64,000 nucleotides of DNA, from positions 1-64,000 of the forward strand of contig JAJYNS010000091.1 in NCBI GenBank assembly GCA_021786195.1, in the 5' to 3' direction. Below, piece after piece: positions 28,513 through 37,834 of the stretch; positions within the stretch are counted from its first letter, which is position 1; every line of letters starts with the position of its first letter. Below the pieces are notes generated by a model. The model did no database searches. It was not told the origin of the DNA and saw only the letters and a program-made list of their open reading frames with translations. The DNA comes from Actinomycetes bacterium (GTDB lineage: Bacteria; Actinomycetota; Acidimicrobiia; Acidimicrobiales; Bog-793). The translations under genes were made by a program, and so were the position numbers.

Positions 28513-29256
28513 TCAGCCCCGGTTCGCCCCGTTGCGGCGCACCTCGTCGTTGACCGCGTAGTAGGCGTCGATCGACTCGCCCGCGTCGCCCCAGAACCCC
28601 TCGAGCACGTCGTAGTCCATCAAGCCCTTGGCGATGTAGTGGTTGTTCACGTCCGTGATCTCGAGCTCGCCCCGGGCCGAGGGCTCCAGGCGGGAGATGA
28701 TCGAGAACACCGAAGGGTCGTAGCAGTACAGCCCGGTCACGCAGTAGCGGCTCGGCGGGACGGCCGGCTTCTCGACGATGCGGACGATGCGCCGCTGCTC
28801 GTCGAGCTCCGGCACGCCGAGGTGGCGCAGGTGCTCGGCCTCCGCCACCGGCGCGAGCAGCAGGCGGGCGCCGTCCTCCTGCCTTGCGAAGGCCTCCACA
28901 GTCGGCCGGATCGTCCGCCCGAAGATGTTGTCGGCGAGCATCACGACCATGTCGTCCTCGCCGACGAAGCGCTCTGCGAGCCCGAGCGCCTCGGCGATGC
29001 CCCCGGGGCGGTCCTGGTAGGCGTAGCAGAGGACCTCGACGCCGTGCTCCTCGCCGCTCGAGAGCAGGCGCAGGAACTCCCCGGCGTGGGTGCCGCCCGT
29101 GACGACCATGATCTCGACGACCCCGGCCTTGACGAGCGCCTCGACCGCGTAGGAGATCATCGGGCGGTCGTAGATCGGCAGCAGGTGCTTGTTCGTGATC
29201 CGGGTGAGCGGATGGAGGCGGCTACCAGTGCCCCCCGCGAGGAGGACGCCCTTCAC
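28513..29256 (-). CDS. Glucose-1-phosphate thymidylyltransferase-like sugar nucleotidyltransferase
   Basis: 247-aa NTP-transferase. The pyrophosphorylase signature GVLLAGGTGSRLHPLTRITN starts at residue 3; KHLLPIYDRPMI, VVMLADNIFG (metal-binding Asp), VEKPAVPPS and LEITDVNNHYI follow the RmlA pattern. It is about 40 residues shorter than RmlA because the C-terminal dimerisation extension is missing, as in the short archaeal/actinobacterial RfbA-like group. GTG 29256 has AGGTGG just upstream. No rmlB, C or D nearby, so dTDP-glucose or a related NDP-sugar could feed a distant cell-wall or glycan pathway. Confidence 0.87.
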   Translation of the reverse strand: MKGVLLAGGTGSRLHPLTRITNKHLLPIYDRPMISYAVEALVKAGVVEIMVVTGGTHAGEFLRLLSSGEEHGVEVLCYAYQDRPGGIAEALGLAERFVGEDDMVVMLADNIFGRTIRPTVEAFARQEDGARLLLAPVAEAEHLRHLGVPELDEQRRIVRIVEKPAVPPSRYCVTGLYCYDPSVFSIISRLEPSARGELEITDVNNHYIAKGLMDYDVLEGFWGDAGESIDAYYAVNDEVRRNGANRG

Positions 29257-29387
29257 GCCCGCCACCTCGAGGTGCCGGCGTCCGAGCCGGTGACCGGTCC
29301 GGGCCGGGCCGGGGCCTCGGTCGCTCGACGCGGCGCCAGGCTCACGGGCGACGAGCGTACCCGCGGCGCGGGAGCAGGTCGGGGCGG

Positions 29388-30227
29388 TCACCCGGGCGGG
29401 CCGAGCACCTCGTCGAGGACGGCGTCGGAGAACGCCGGCCAGGCGGCGACCGCCCAGGGCCCGAACGGCCGGTCGCAGGCCGCGGCGCAGGCGAGCCCGG
29501 CGTCGGGGTCCACCCAGAGGAAGGCGCCTGCCTGGCCGAAGTGGCCGAAGGTGCGGGCGGAGTTGCGCGTGCCGGTCCAGTGCGGCGACTTGCCGTCCTT
29601 GAGCTCGAAGCCGAGGCCCCAGTCGCAGGGCTCCTGCCGTCCGAAGCCTGGGAGGACCCCGCCGAGCCCGGGGAAGGCCACCGAGGTGGCGAGCTCGAAG
29701 GTTGTCCTCGACACGAGGGTCGGGGCGAGGAGCTCGGCCGAGAGCGCGAGCAGGTCGCGCAGCGGCCCCGCAGCCCCCGCGGCAGGAGTGCCGTTGAGCG
29801 TGGTCCGCCGCATGCCGAGCGGCTCGAGGACGCCGGAGGCGAGGTAGCGCTCGAACGGCATCCCAGAGCGATCTGCCAGGTGCTCGCCGAGCAGCTCGAA
29901 GCCGGCGTTGGAGTAGATGCGGCGGGTGCCAGGGCGAGCGAGCACGCGGCTGCGGTCGTCGGGGCCGAGCCCGGAGGCGTGGGCGAGGAGGTGCCGGACG
30001 GTCGAGCCGGGCGGCCCGAGCTCGTCGTCGAGCCCTACCGTGCCCTCCTCGACGGCGACGAGCACGGCGAGCGCCGTGCACAGCTTCGTCACCGAGGCCC
30101 AAGGGAGGCCGACGTCGACCTCGCCGTAGGTCCCGAGGACGCCGTCGAGCGAAGAGACCGCGGAGGCGACGAGATCCGCGCCCCAGCTCGAGGCCGCCCG
30201 GAGCGCCCGGACCGGCACCCGGTTCAA
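29388..30227 (-). CDS. Serine hydrolase of the beta-lactamase/DD-peptidase family
   Basis: 279 aa. Class C-type motifs are in order: S45-V-T-K48 (ASVTK), Y105-S-N107 (IYSNAGFELLGEH) and H229-F-G231 (FGHFGQAG). Such proteins are esterases, D-aminopeptidases or PBP-like peptidases. No signal peptide is visible, so cytosolic or dependent on a missed upstream start. The TTG start at 30227 overlaps the ftsX stop by 4 nt (TTGA), which suggests translational coupling to the divisome ABC proteins; a GTG three codons downstream is an alternative. The coupling makes a cell-wall role plausible but it remains inference. Confidence 0.8.
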   Translation of the reverse strand: MNRVPVRALRAASSWGADLVASAVSSLDGVLGTYGEVDVGLPWASVTKLCTALAVLVAVEEGTVGLDDELGPPGSTVRHLLAHASGLGPDDRSRVLARPGTRRIYSNAGFELLGEHLADRSGMPFERYLASGVLEPLGMRRTTLNGTPAAGAAGPLRDLLALSAELLAPTLVSRTTFELATSVAFPGLGGVLPGFGRQEPCDWGLGFELKDGKSPHWTGTRNSARTFGHFGQAGAFLWVDPDAGLACAAACDRPFGPWAVAAWPAFSDAVLDEVLGPPG

Positions 30228-31114
30228 ACGTCGAGGAAGCGGCGGACCGCCATCGAGGAGCCGGCGACCCCGACGACGAGCCCGATCAGCACGACGACGA
30301 GCTCGGTCATGACGAGGTCGTGCGTCGGCAGCACCGCCGCGCCGAACACGGAGATCTTGTAGTGGCGGATCAGGTAGCCGACGCCGATGTTCGACAGCAG
30401 CACGATCACGACGGCGGCGATCGCCCCGATCAGCCCCTGCACGAGCCCCTCGAGCATGAACGGCACGCGGATGAACCAGTTCGTGGCCCCGACGAGCTTC
30501 ATCACGCCGACCTCTCGCCGTCGGGCGAAGATCGCCATGCGGATCGCGTTGAGGATGAGCACCAAGGACGAGACCAGCAGCACGATCGCGATCACGAGGA
30601 GGATCAGCTGGAGCACGTTGGTGACCTGCTGGAGGACGTGGATGCTCCGGCTGGGCGAAGTCGCCTGGTAGACGCCGGGCACCCCGGCGTTGAACGTGGC
30701 CGCCACGGTCGGGGCGTCACCGGGGCGCTGCAGCTGGCACTTGAACACCGTCGGCGTGGTGGCGGGAGTCAGCGCCGCGATCGCCGTCGGCGAGCCGGCG
30801 AGGACCTGCTTCGCCTGCTCGTAGGACTTCTCGTGGTCGAGGTAGCCGCAGCGCGTGATCTGCGGCGTCTGGGCGATCATCGTCCTCACGTCGCCGAGCT
30901 GCTGCGGCGTGGCGTCCGCCTTCATGAAGATCTGGAGGCTGACGTTGTCGCTCCACTGCCCGATCTGGCGACTGACGGCCTGGCGCAGCAGCAAGGCCGT
31001 GCCGACGAGCGAGAGCGAGACCGCGACGGTGAGGACGGCCGCGAGCGCCATCATGCGGTTGCGCCAGAGGTTCGCGACGGTCTCCCGGGCCGCGTACTCG
31101 AGAGGGACTGCCAT
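30224..31114 (-). CDS. ftsX: Cell division protein FtsX
   Basis: 296-aa permease-like partner of FtsE. Topology is standard: N-terminal cytoplasmic segment (YAARETVANLWRNRMMALAA), helix 1 (VLTVAVSLSLVGTALLL), an extracellular domain of about 120 residues with two cysteines (C88, C126) that could pair, then three helices in the C-terminal FtsX domain including RREVGVMKLVGATNWFI. FtsEX transmits an ATP-driven signal across the membrane to activate peptidoglycan hydrolases such as RipC during division. It lies 15 bp downstream of ftsE. No RipC-like hydrolase follows; a serine hydrolase gene does. Confidence 0.95.
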   Translation of the reverse strand: MAVPLEYAARETVANLWRNRMMALAAVLTVAVSLSLVGTALLLRQAVSRQIGQWSDNVSLQIFMKADATPQQLGDVRTMIAQTPQITRCGYLDHEKSYEQAKQVLAGSPTAIAALTPATTPTVFKCQLQRPGDAPTVAATFNAGVPGVYQATSPSRSIHVLQQVTNVLQLILLVIAIVLLVSSLVLILNAIRMAIFARRREVGVMKLVGATNWFIRVPFMLEGLVQGLIGAIAAVVIVLLSNIGVGYLIRHYKISVFGAAVLPTHDLVMTELVVVLIGLVVGVAGSSMAVRRFLDV

Positions 31115-31129
31115 CGGCGAGGCCGGACC

Positions 31130-31942
31130 TCAGCGCTCGCCCCGACGCGCCCGCACGGTCGCCATCCGGCCCGTCGGCAGGCCGGGTGCGGAGAGCTCCA
31201 CGCCGGAGGTGTCGAGCAGCGAGATCGCCCGCATGCCCCGACCGGAGATCGTCGGCTCGTCGGTGTAGCCGTAGACGCCCCGCGCCTGGTCACGGACGAT
31301 GCGACCGTGCTCGAGCTGGAGGACCCGGCGCCGCATCGTGTCCACGATGCCGACGTCGTGGGTCGCCATGATGACGGTCGTCCCCGTCCGGTTGATCCTG
31401 TCCAGCAGCTTCATGATCCCCTGGCTCGTCGCAGGGTCGAGGTTGCCTGTCGGCTCGTCGGCGAGCAGGACCAGCGGCCGGTTGACGAATGCTCGAGCGA
31501 TCGCCACCCTCTGCTGCTCCCCGCCCGAGAGCTCGTGGGGCATCCGCTCGTGCTTCTGCCCGAGCCCGACGAGCTCGAGGACCTGGGCGACCTGGTTGGT
31601 GACGACGCTGCGGGGGCGCCCGATCACCTCGAGGGCGAACGCGACGTTCTCGGCGACCGTCTTGTTGGGCAGCAGGCGGAAGTCCTGGAAGATGCACCCG
31701 AGGTTCCGCCGCAGGTACGGGACGCGCCAGCGGGAGAGCGCGCCGATGTCACGCCCCGCGACCCAGATCGTTCCCGAGTCGGGCACCTCCTCTCGGAGCA
31801 GGAGCTTCAAGAAGGTGGTCTTCCCCGACCCCGAGGGCCCGACCAGGAAGACGAACTCCCCCTTCTGGATCTCGAGCGAGACCCCCTCGAGGGCGGGTGC
31901 ACCGCCTTTGTAGCTCAGCGTCACGTTCTCGAAGCGGATCAT
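31130..31942 (-). CDS. ftsE: Cell division ATP-binding protein FtsE
   Basis: 270-aa ABC ATPase. ATG 31942 gives [11 protein letters not shown]. Walker [16 protein letters not shown], signature [14 protein letters not shown], Walker [15 protein letters not shown] and switch His MATHD are intact; the FtsE-typical FQDFRLLP Q-loop is present. About 45 residues after the ABC domain ([17 protein letters not shown] and onward) exceed the usual 220-230 aa, an actinobacterial-type tail of unknown use. Divergent from kgd with a 226-bp gap that contains CAGCCC-TGTT-GGGCTG (32070-32085). Confidence 0.95.
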   Translation of the reverse strand: MIRFENVTLSYKGGAPALEGVSLEIQKGEFVFLVGPSGSGKTTFLKLLLREEVPDSGTIWVAGRDIGALSRWRVPYLRRNLGCIFQDFRLLPNKTVAENVAFALEVIGRPRSVVTNQVAQVLELVGLGQKHERMPHELSGGEQQRVAIARAFVNRPLVLLADEPTGNLDPATSQGIMKLLDRINRTGTTVIMATHDVGIVDTMRRRVLQLEHGRIVRDQARGVYGYTDEPTISGRGMRAISLLDTSGVELSAPGLPTGRMATVRARRGER

Positions 31943-32155
31943 CGCCCTCTTCCCCGGGCTTGCCTGCCGGCCCGCTCGGCGCCGACGCCCTGTCTCGAGG
32001 CGGCCGTGCCGCGACACGCCTCAGCGCCGCCGCGGCGGCCCTGGTCCTGAGCGGTCCGGGCAACACTACCAGCCCTGTTGGGCTGTCCACAGGTTTGCCC
32101 CGATCGGCCAGGTCCGGCGGGCCGAGCCGTCGCCGGTCCCGGGCGTCCGCCGGGG

Positions 32156-32161
32156 TAGGAT
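32156..32161 (+). promoter_or_regulatory. -10-like box of kgd
   Basis: TAGGAT ends 7 nt before GTG 32169; there is no SD, so a leaderless start is likely. Confidence 0.5.
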
Positions 32162-32168
32162 CGGCCAG

Positions 32169-35100
32169 GTGGTTGACCAGGAGCATCGGGAGGTGGCGGC
32201 GGGCCTGCGGGCGTCCGCGGGCGCCTTCGGGTTGAACGCCTGGCTCGTCGAGGAGATGTACCAGGCCTACCGGGCCAACCCGTCGTCGGTCAGCGACAGC
32301 TGGCAGGAGTTCTTCGCGGACTACAAGAGCATGGGCGCGCCGGCCCCGGCGCGCCCACCCGGGCTCGAGCCGTTGTCCGGCCCGCTGGCTCGACCGCTCG
32401 ACGGCCGGCCCGTCGAGCAAGGGCGCGGGGCGACCCCTGTCCCGGCGACGGCGCCCGAGGCGCCCGGGGCGTCTCCTCCCAAGCCCCGAGCGCCCGGGCT
32501 CGGCCCGGCCGCCTCGGTGACCGGCGAGGGCCCGGCCGGCAACGGCGGGGTGGCCGGCGACGCCGCCACGCCCCTCCGCGGCGCACCGGCCCGGGTCGTC
32601 GACAACATGGTCCGCAGCCTCTCGGTGCCCACGGCGACGAGCGTCCATCCCGTCCCGGCGAAGCTGCTCGAGGTGAACCGCCGGCTGCTGAACGAGCACC
32701 TCGCCCGGACCGCCGGCGGGAAGGTGAGCTTCACCCACCTCATCGGCTGGGCGGTGGTGAAGGCTCTGTCGAGCGTCCCGGCGCTCAACTCGAGCTTCGT
32801 CGAGGACGCGGACGGCAGGGGCTCGCCCGGCGTGATCCGCCACCCCCATGTCGGCCTCGGGATCGCGATCGACCTCGAGCGCGCCGACGGGTCTCGCAAC
32901 CTGCTCGTCCCGTGCGTCCGCCAGGCCGACATGCTGGACTTCGCCGGTTTCCTCCACGCCTACGAGGACCTCGTGCGCCGGGCCCGGACCGGCAAGCTCG
33001 GCGTCGACGACTTCGCCGGGGTCACGGTGACCATCACCAACCCCGGCACGCTCGGCACGACCCAGTCGGTGCCCCGCCTGATGGCCGGCCAGGGCGCGAT
33101 CATCGGCATCGGGGCGCTCGGCTACCCGGCGGAGTACGAGGCCGCCGACCCTGCCACGCTCGCCGAGATCGGCGTCGGCAAGGTCGTCACCCTGACGTCG
33201 ACCTACGACCACCGCATCATCCAAGGCGCCGAGTCCGGGCTGTTCCTCTCGAGGGTGCACGAGCTCCTGGTCGGCGAGCATGCCTTCTACGAAGAGGTCT
33301 TCGCCGCGCTCGGCGTGCCCTACCACCCTGCCCACTGGCGCGGGGACAGCGGGTCGCTCGCGAGCCAGCGGCGGGACCGGTCGGCCGTCGAGAAGCAGAT
33401 GCGGGTGCAGGCGCTCATCAACATGTACCGAGTGCGCGGCCACCTCATCGCCCAGCTGGACCCGCTGGCCACCTCGCCGCCGCCGATGCACCCCGACCTC
33501 GACCCCGAGACCTACGGGTTGTCGGTCTGGGACCTCGACAGGACCTTCGCCACCGGCGGCCTCGCCGGCACGGACGCCCTCAGCCTGGCCCGGATACTCG
33601 AGATCCTGCGTGACGCCTACTGCCGCACGGTCGGCATCGAGTACATGCACATCCAAGAGCCCGCCGAGAAGCAGTGGATCCAGCGCAACGTCGAGGGCGT
33701 CCCGGCGACGCTCAGCCCGGAGGAGCAGCGCCACGTGCTCGGCCGGCTCAACGCGGCCGAGGCGTTCGAGCGGTTCCTCCACTCGCGCTACGTGGGCCAG
33801 AAGCGCTTCGGCCTCGAGGGCGGGGAGTCCGCGATCGTGTTCCTCGACGCCCTCCTCGAGGCGGCGGCTCGCGAGGGGATCTCCGAGGCCGTGCTCGGCA
33901 TGGCCCACCGAGGCCGTCTCAACGTGCTCGCCAACATCGTCGGCAAGTCCTACGCCGAGATCTTCGCCGAGTTCGAGGGCAACCTCGACCCGGAGACGGT
34001 CCAGGGCTCCGGCGACGTGAAGTACCACAAGGGGGCCTCCGGCAAGTTCGTCGGACGGGACGGCGTCACGCTCCCGCTGACTCTCGCGTCCAACCCGTCC
34101 CATCTCGAGGCTGTCGACCCCGTCGTCGAGGGTATGGCACGTGCCAAGCAGGACCGCGAGGACGATCCCGACCGCTTCCCGGTGCTGGCGGTGCTCGTGC
34201 ACGGCGACGCGGCCTTCGCCGGGCAGGGGGTCGTCGCCGAGCTGCTGAACCTTTCCCAGCTGAAGGGCTACCGCACCGGCGGGACGGTCCACCTCGTCAT
34301 CAACAACCAGCTCGGCTTCACGACCCCGCCGACCGAGGCCCGCTCCTCGGTCTACGCGACCGACGTCGCGAAGATGGTCCAGGCGCCGATATTCCACGTC
34401 AACGGCGACGACCCCGAGGCGTGCGTGCGGGTCGCGCGCCTCGCCTTCGGTTTCCGGGAGGCCTTCAAGAAGGACGTGGTCGTCGACCTCGTCTGCTACC
34501 GCCGCCACGGCCACAACGAGGGGGACGACCCGAGCTACACCCAGCCGCTCATGTACAAGGAGATCGACCGTCACCGCTCGGTGCGCAAGCTGTACACCGA
34601 GGCGCTGGTCAAGCGGGGCGACATCAACCTCGAGGAGGCCGAGCGGGCGCTGGACGACTTCTCGGCCCGGCTGCAGGCGGCCCTGGACGAGACACGCTCG
34701 GCCGCGCCGCCTCGGGTGGAGCGCCTGCCGGAGCGCAGGAGCGTCAGGGCCCCTTCCCTCTCGCTCCGGACCGGGGTCGAGCGGGCGAGGCTCGACGAGG
34801 TCGCGGCACGGCTGCACGAGGTGCCGGAGGGCTTCAGCGTCCACCCGAAGCTCGGGCGCCAGCTCGAGCAGCGCGCCGCGCTCTACGCCGCCGGCGAGGT
34901 CGACTGGTCGCTCGGCGAGGCGCTGGCGTTCGGGACGCTGCTCGGCGAGGGGATCGACGTCCGCCTGACGGGCCAGGACAGCCGCCGCGGGACGTTCTCC
35001 CAGCGGCATGGGGTCCTGGTGGACTACGAGACCGGCGCCGAGCACGTCCCGCTGGCGGCGCTCGCCGCCCCGCTCGGCGCCACGGACGGCGTCGGTCGGG

Positions 35101-35990
35101 GGCGTTTCCTCCTCTACGACTCCCTGCTCTCGGAGTACGCCGCCCTGGGGTTCGAGTACGGCTACTCGGTCGAGGCCAGGGGCGCCCTGGTCTGCTGGGA
35201 GGCGCAGTTCGGGGACTTCGCCAATGGCGCCCAGGTCATCATCGACAACTTCCTCGTCGCCGCGGAGGAGAAGTGGGGCCAGTCGTCCGGCCTCGTGCTG
35301 CTGCTGCCCCACGGCTACGAGGGCCAGGGACCGGAGCACTCCTCGGCGCGACCCGAGCGCTTCCTCGAGCTCGCAGCCGAGGGCAACATCACGGTGGCCC
35401 AGCCGACGACGGCGGCGCAGTACTTCCACCTCCTGAGGGCCCAGGCGCGGCGCCCGGTGCGCAAGCCCCTTGTCGTGCTGACGCCGAAGTCCCTGCTCAG
35501 GTCGCGCCAGGCGCGCTCGGCGGTCGAGGAGCTCGTGTCGGGCACCTGGCACGAGGTGCTCGACGACCCGGTGGCGCCGGGGCGGGTGCAGCGTTCCGAG
35601 GTGCGCCGGGTCATCCTGGTGAGCGGGAAGATCGCCTTCGACGCCTTGGCCCGGCGGGACTCCATCGGCGAGCGAGCCGGCGAGGCCGTGCCGATCGCGA
35701 TCGTCCGGATCGAGCAGCTCTACCCCTGGCCGGACGGTGCCCTCGTCGAGGTGCTCGACCGCTACCCGGCGGCCGAGGAGCTCGTGTGGCTCCAGGACGA
35801 GCCGTGGAACATGGGCGCATGGCGCTTCGCCGGAGAGCAGCTGCGACGCCTTCTCGGCGACCGCTACCGCATCCGTGCGGTGACCCGGGGCGAGTCCGGC
35901 AGCCCGGCGACCGGGTCGCACGCGATACACGAGCTCGAGCTCGAGCAGCTGCTCGACGATTCGGTCGGAGGCGCGCCTGAGCGCGCATAA
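32169..35990 (+). CDS. kgd: Multifunctional 2-oxoglutarate decarboxylase/dehydrogenase E1-E2 (Kgd/OdhA)
   Basis: 1273-aa fusion seen in mycolic-acid and related actinobacteria. Residues 10-55 (FGLNAWLVEEMYQAYRANPS, then VSDSWQEFF) are the E1 N-terminal tail; a Pro/Ala linker follows; residues about 145-385 form the E2-like acyltransferase with STYDHRIIQGAESG but no lipoyl domain; the ThDP-dependent E1 starts near 400 (YRVRGHLIAQLDPL) and includes GMAHRGRLNVLAN, GDVKYHKGASG, VLVHGDAAFAGQGVV and RRHGHNEGDDPSYTQP. It feeds the TCA cycle with the separate Lpd and E2 partners. The linker is richer in Pro/Ala than usual. GTG 32169 seems leaderless. Confidence 0.95.
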   Translation: MVDQEHREVAAGLRASAGAFGLNAWLVEEMYQAYRANPSSVSDSWQEFFADYKSMGAPAPARPPGLEPLSGPLARPLDGRPVEQGRGATPVPATAPEAPGASPPKPRAPGLGPAASVTGEGPAGNGGVAGDAATPLRGAPARVVDNMVRSLSVPTATSVHPVPAKLLEVNRRLLNEHLARTAGGKVSFTHLIGWAVVKALSSVPALNSSFVEDADGRGSPGVIRHPHVGLGIAIDLERADGSRNLLVPCVRQADMLDFAGFLHAYEDLVRRARTGKLGVDDFAGVTVTITNPGTLGTTQSVPRLMAGQGAIIGIGALGYPAEYEAADPATLAEIGVGKVVTLTSTYDHRIIQGAESGLFLSRVHELLVGEHAFYEEVFAALGVPYHPAHWRGDSGSLASQRRDRSAVEKQMRVQALINMYRVRGHLIAQLDPLATSPPPMHPDLDPETYGLSVWDLDRTFATGGLAGTDALSLARILEILRDAYCRTVGIEYMHIQEPAEKQWIQRNVEGVPATLSPEEQRHVLGRLNAAEAFERFLHSRYVGQKRFGLEGGESAIVFLDALLEAAAREGISEAVLGMAHRGRLNVLANIVGKSYAEIFAEFEGNLDPETVQGSGDVKYHKGASGKFVGRDGVTLPLTLASNPSHLEAVDPVVEGMARAKQDREDDPDRFPVLAVLVHGDAAFAGQGVVAELLNLSQLKGYRTGGTVHLVINNQLGFTTPPTEARSSVYATDVAKMVQAPIFHVNGDDPEACVRVARLAFGFREAFKKDVVVDLVCYRRHGHNEGDDPSYTQPLMYKEIDRHRSVRKLYTEALVKRGDINLEEAERALDDFSARLQAALDETRSAAPPRVERLPERRSVRAPSLSLRTGVERARLDEVAARLHEVPEGFSVHPKLGRQLEQRAALYAAGEVDWSLGEALAFGTLLGEGIDVRLTGQDSRRGTFSQRHGVLVDYETGAEHVPLAALAAPLGATDGVGRGRFLLYDSLLSEYAALGFEYGYSVEARGALVCWEAQFGDFANGAQVIIDNFLVAAEEKWGQSSGLVLLLPHGYEGQGPEHSSARPERFLELAAEGNITVAQPTTAAQYFHLLRAQARRPVRKPLVVLTPKSLLRSRQARSAVEELVSGTWHEVLDDPVAPGRVQRSEVRRVILVSGKIAFDALARRDSIGERAGEAVPIAIVRIEQLYPWPDGALVEVLDRYPAAEELVWLQDEPWNMGAWRFAGEQLRRLLGDRYRIRAVTRGESGSPATGSHAIHELELEQLLDDSVGGAPERA

Positions 35991-37788
35991 GGCGGCGGCT
36001 CGCACGGCGGAGCACGTCGTCGTCGACGGCTCCAACATCGCGACCGAGGGCCGCTCGACGCCGAGCCTCGCGCAGCTCGAGGAAGCGGTGTCCGAGCTGA
36101 AGCGGGAGCTGCCGGACGCGGTGGTGACCGTCGTCGTCGACGCGACCTTCGCCCACCGGATCGACGCCAGCGAGCTCGCTCGCTTCGAGGAGGCGGCGTT
36201 GCGCGGCGAGTACGTCTACCCTCCGGCCGGGGCGATCGGCCGGGGCGACGCGTTCCTCCTGCGCATCGCCGAGCGAGTCTCTGGCATCGTGCTCTCGAAC
36301 GACTCCTTCCAGGAGTTCCACGGGGAGCATGCCTGGCTGTTCGACCACGGCCGGCTTCTCGGCGCGACTCCGGTGCCCGGGGTCGGCTGGATCTTCGTGC
36401 CGCGCACCCCGGTGCGCGGCCCTCGCAGCCGGATCGCCACGCGGGACGCGGCACGTGCGAAGGAGCAGGTCGTCAAGGCCATCGCCGAGGCGACGAAGGA
36501 AGCGGTCGAGCCCGACGCCCAGCCCGGGCACGCCGCCGCCTCGGGTCGGCGGCGAGCCCGGCGCAGCACGCCCGCTCCCCAGGCCGTGAACGACCCGACG
36601 ACCTTCATCGGCTTCATCGCCGAGCACCCCCTGGGCGAGCAGATCGAGGCCGTTGTCGAGAGCTTCACCTCCCACGGCGCAGTCGCCCGCTACGGGTCGG
36701 TCCGGTGCTACGTCCCTCTCTCCGGGCTCGGGCACCCGCCCCCCCGTTCGGCGCGCGAGGTACTGCGGCGCGGCGAGCAGCGCAAGTTCGTCGTGACCGC
36801 GCTCGACCCGTTCCGCAGGGGGGTGGAGCTCGCGCTGCCGGACATCGCGGTCGTGTCCGGTCACCCGAGCGAGGAGACCGTCGAGGCAGAGGTCCGCATG
36901 GCACGCGTGCCGGCCCGGGCCGTGGTCGCTCCCGCAGACGGGAAGGCGCCGAGGCGGGCGGCCAGGACCTCCCTCGCGCCCGCCGGCGCCGCGGAGAGGC
37001 CGTCGACGGACTCGGCGCGCCCGGATGCCGCACCGGCCAAGGCGGTTGGGAGGTCCGCGACGGGCGCCGGAAGGGCGGCGGGAGACACCTCGGCGAAGGA
37101 AGCCAAGGCGACCTCGAGGGTCGCGAGGGCGGCCTCGAGCAGCGAGGCCCCGCCGGTCACGGCGGCACCGAGGAAGGCCGGCCGGCCGGCCGGGGAGGCC
37201 AAGGCGCCGCGGACCGAGGCGGCCGAGGCGGAGCGACAGCCGGCCAAGGCGGCACAGAGGACCGCCCCGCGCCCGGCCAAGGCGGCGGCTCCGACGAAGG
37301 TGACGAAGGTGACGAAGGTGACGAAGGCGGCGAAGGCGGCGACCGAGGCGGTCGGCGGTCGGCCCAAGGTGGCGCCCGCCTTGCCGAAGGCGGCGGCTGC
37401 GGCCAAGGCGGCCAAGGCGGTGCCCTCCAAGGCGGCCAAGGCTCCGTCGACCGCGGCCAAGGTTGCTCCGTCCAAGGCGGCCAAGGCGGCGACCGAGCCG
37501 GTGAGGGCTGCCAGGGGGGCGAGGGCGGTGCCCGGTCCTGCCACCCCCGCGCCCCGGACGTCCAAGGCTGCCCCCGGCGGCGACGGCGCGAGCCCTCCAG
37601 CCGGGAGGACCAGAAGGGCGAGCGCGCCGGGCGACGCGCACGAGCCGGCCGAGGCGGGTGCGGCGGGCAGGCTCCCCAAGGCCGCCAAGGCCGCCAAGGC
37701 GGCCAAGGCCGCCGCCCCGTCGGCCGAGCGGGCCAGGGCGACCGCGGCGGCCGGGAAGGCCGCGCCGAAGCGCGGCGCGGGCCGCTAG
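35977..37788 (+). CDS. NYN/PIN-domain ribonuclease-like protein with S1-like domain and Lys/Ala tail (CTG start)
   Basis: 603 aa if started at CTG 35977, which has SD GGAGG 5 nt upstream and overlaps the kgd stop by 14 nt. No ATG, GTG or TTG exists in frame between the kgd end and GTG 36088, and that GTG would cut off the first catalytic Asp. From CTG, four acidic residues of the NYN/Zc3h12a-like fold appear: D17 (VVVDGSNIA), D55 (VVVDATF), D91 (GRGDAFLLRIAE) and D109 (IVLSNDSF). Residues about 206-290 resemble an S1 RNA-binding domain (HGAVARYGSVRCYVPLSGL, then LRRGEQRKFVVTALDPFRRG). The last 300 residues are Lys/Ala/Pro-rich with AAKAAKA and TKV repeats, like histone-H1-type tails. Likely an RNA-degrading, nucleic-acid-binding protein; inferred, not known. 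Confidence 0.8.
   Translation: MSAHKAAARTAEHVVVDGSNIATEGRSTPSLAQLEEAVSELKRELPDAVVTVVVDATFAHRIDASELARFEEAALRGEYVYPPAGAIGRGDAFLLRIAERVSGIVLSNDSFQEFHGEHAWLFDHGRLLGATPVPGVGWIFVPRTPVRGPRSRIATRDAARAKEQVVKAIAEATKEAVEPDAQPGHAAASGRRRARRSTPAPQAVNDPTTFIGFIAEHPLGEQIEAVVESFTSHGAVARYGSVRCYVPLSGLGHPPPRSAREVLRRGEQRKFVVTALDPFRRGVELALPDIAVVSGHPSEETVEAEVRMARVPARAVVAPADGKAPRRAARTSLAPAGAAERPSTDSARPDAAPAKAVGRSATGAGRAAGDTSAKEAKATSRVARAASSSEAPPVTAAPRKAGRPAGEAKAPRTEAAEAERQPAKAAQRTAPRPAKAAAPTKVTKVTKVTKAAKAATEAVGGRPKVAPALPKAAAAAKAAKAVPSKAAKAPSTAAKVAPSKAAKAATEPVRAARGARAVPGPATPAPRTSKAAPGGDGASPPAGRTRRASAPGDAHEPAEAGAAGRLPKAAKAAKAAKAAAPSAERARATAAAGKAAPKRGAGR
37293..37328 (+). repeat. 9-bp tandem repeat in the Lys/Ala tail
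   Basis: Three copies of GACGAAGGT and a fourth ending in C, coding a Thr-Lys-Val run in the tail of the NYN protein. The wider tail also repeats GCCAAGGCG units at irregular spacing between about 37240 and 37720. Confidence 0.8.
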
Positions 37789-37834
37789 CCGGCCGAGCCA
37801 GCCGGGCTCGCCACGAGATCGAGGAGGTTCGCCG

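Noticed and set aside
31749-36038. Long - strand frame covering kgd
   Set aside because: Shadow of kgd; only its last part overlaps the true ftsE region in another frame, and it has no motif.
37240-37720. Minisatellite with its own function
   Set aside because: The repeats keep the reading frame and code the Lys/Ala tail, so they are best explained as part of the protein.
36088-37788. GTG 36088 as start of the NYN protein
   Set aside because: Removes VVVDGSN with the first catalytic Asp and has no SD, while CTG 35977 has a perfect SD.
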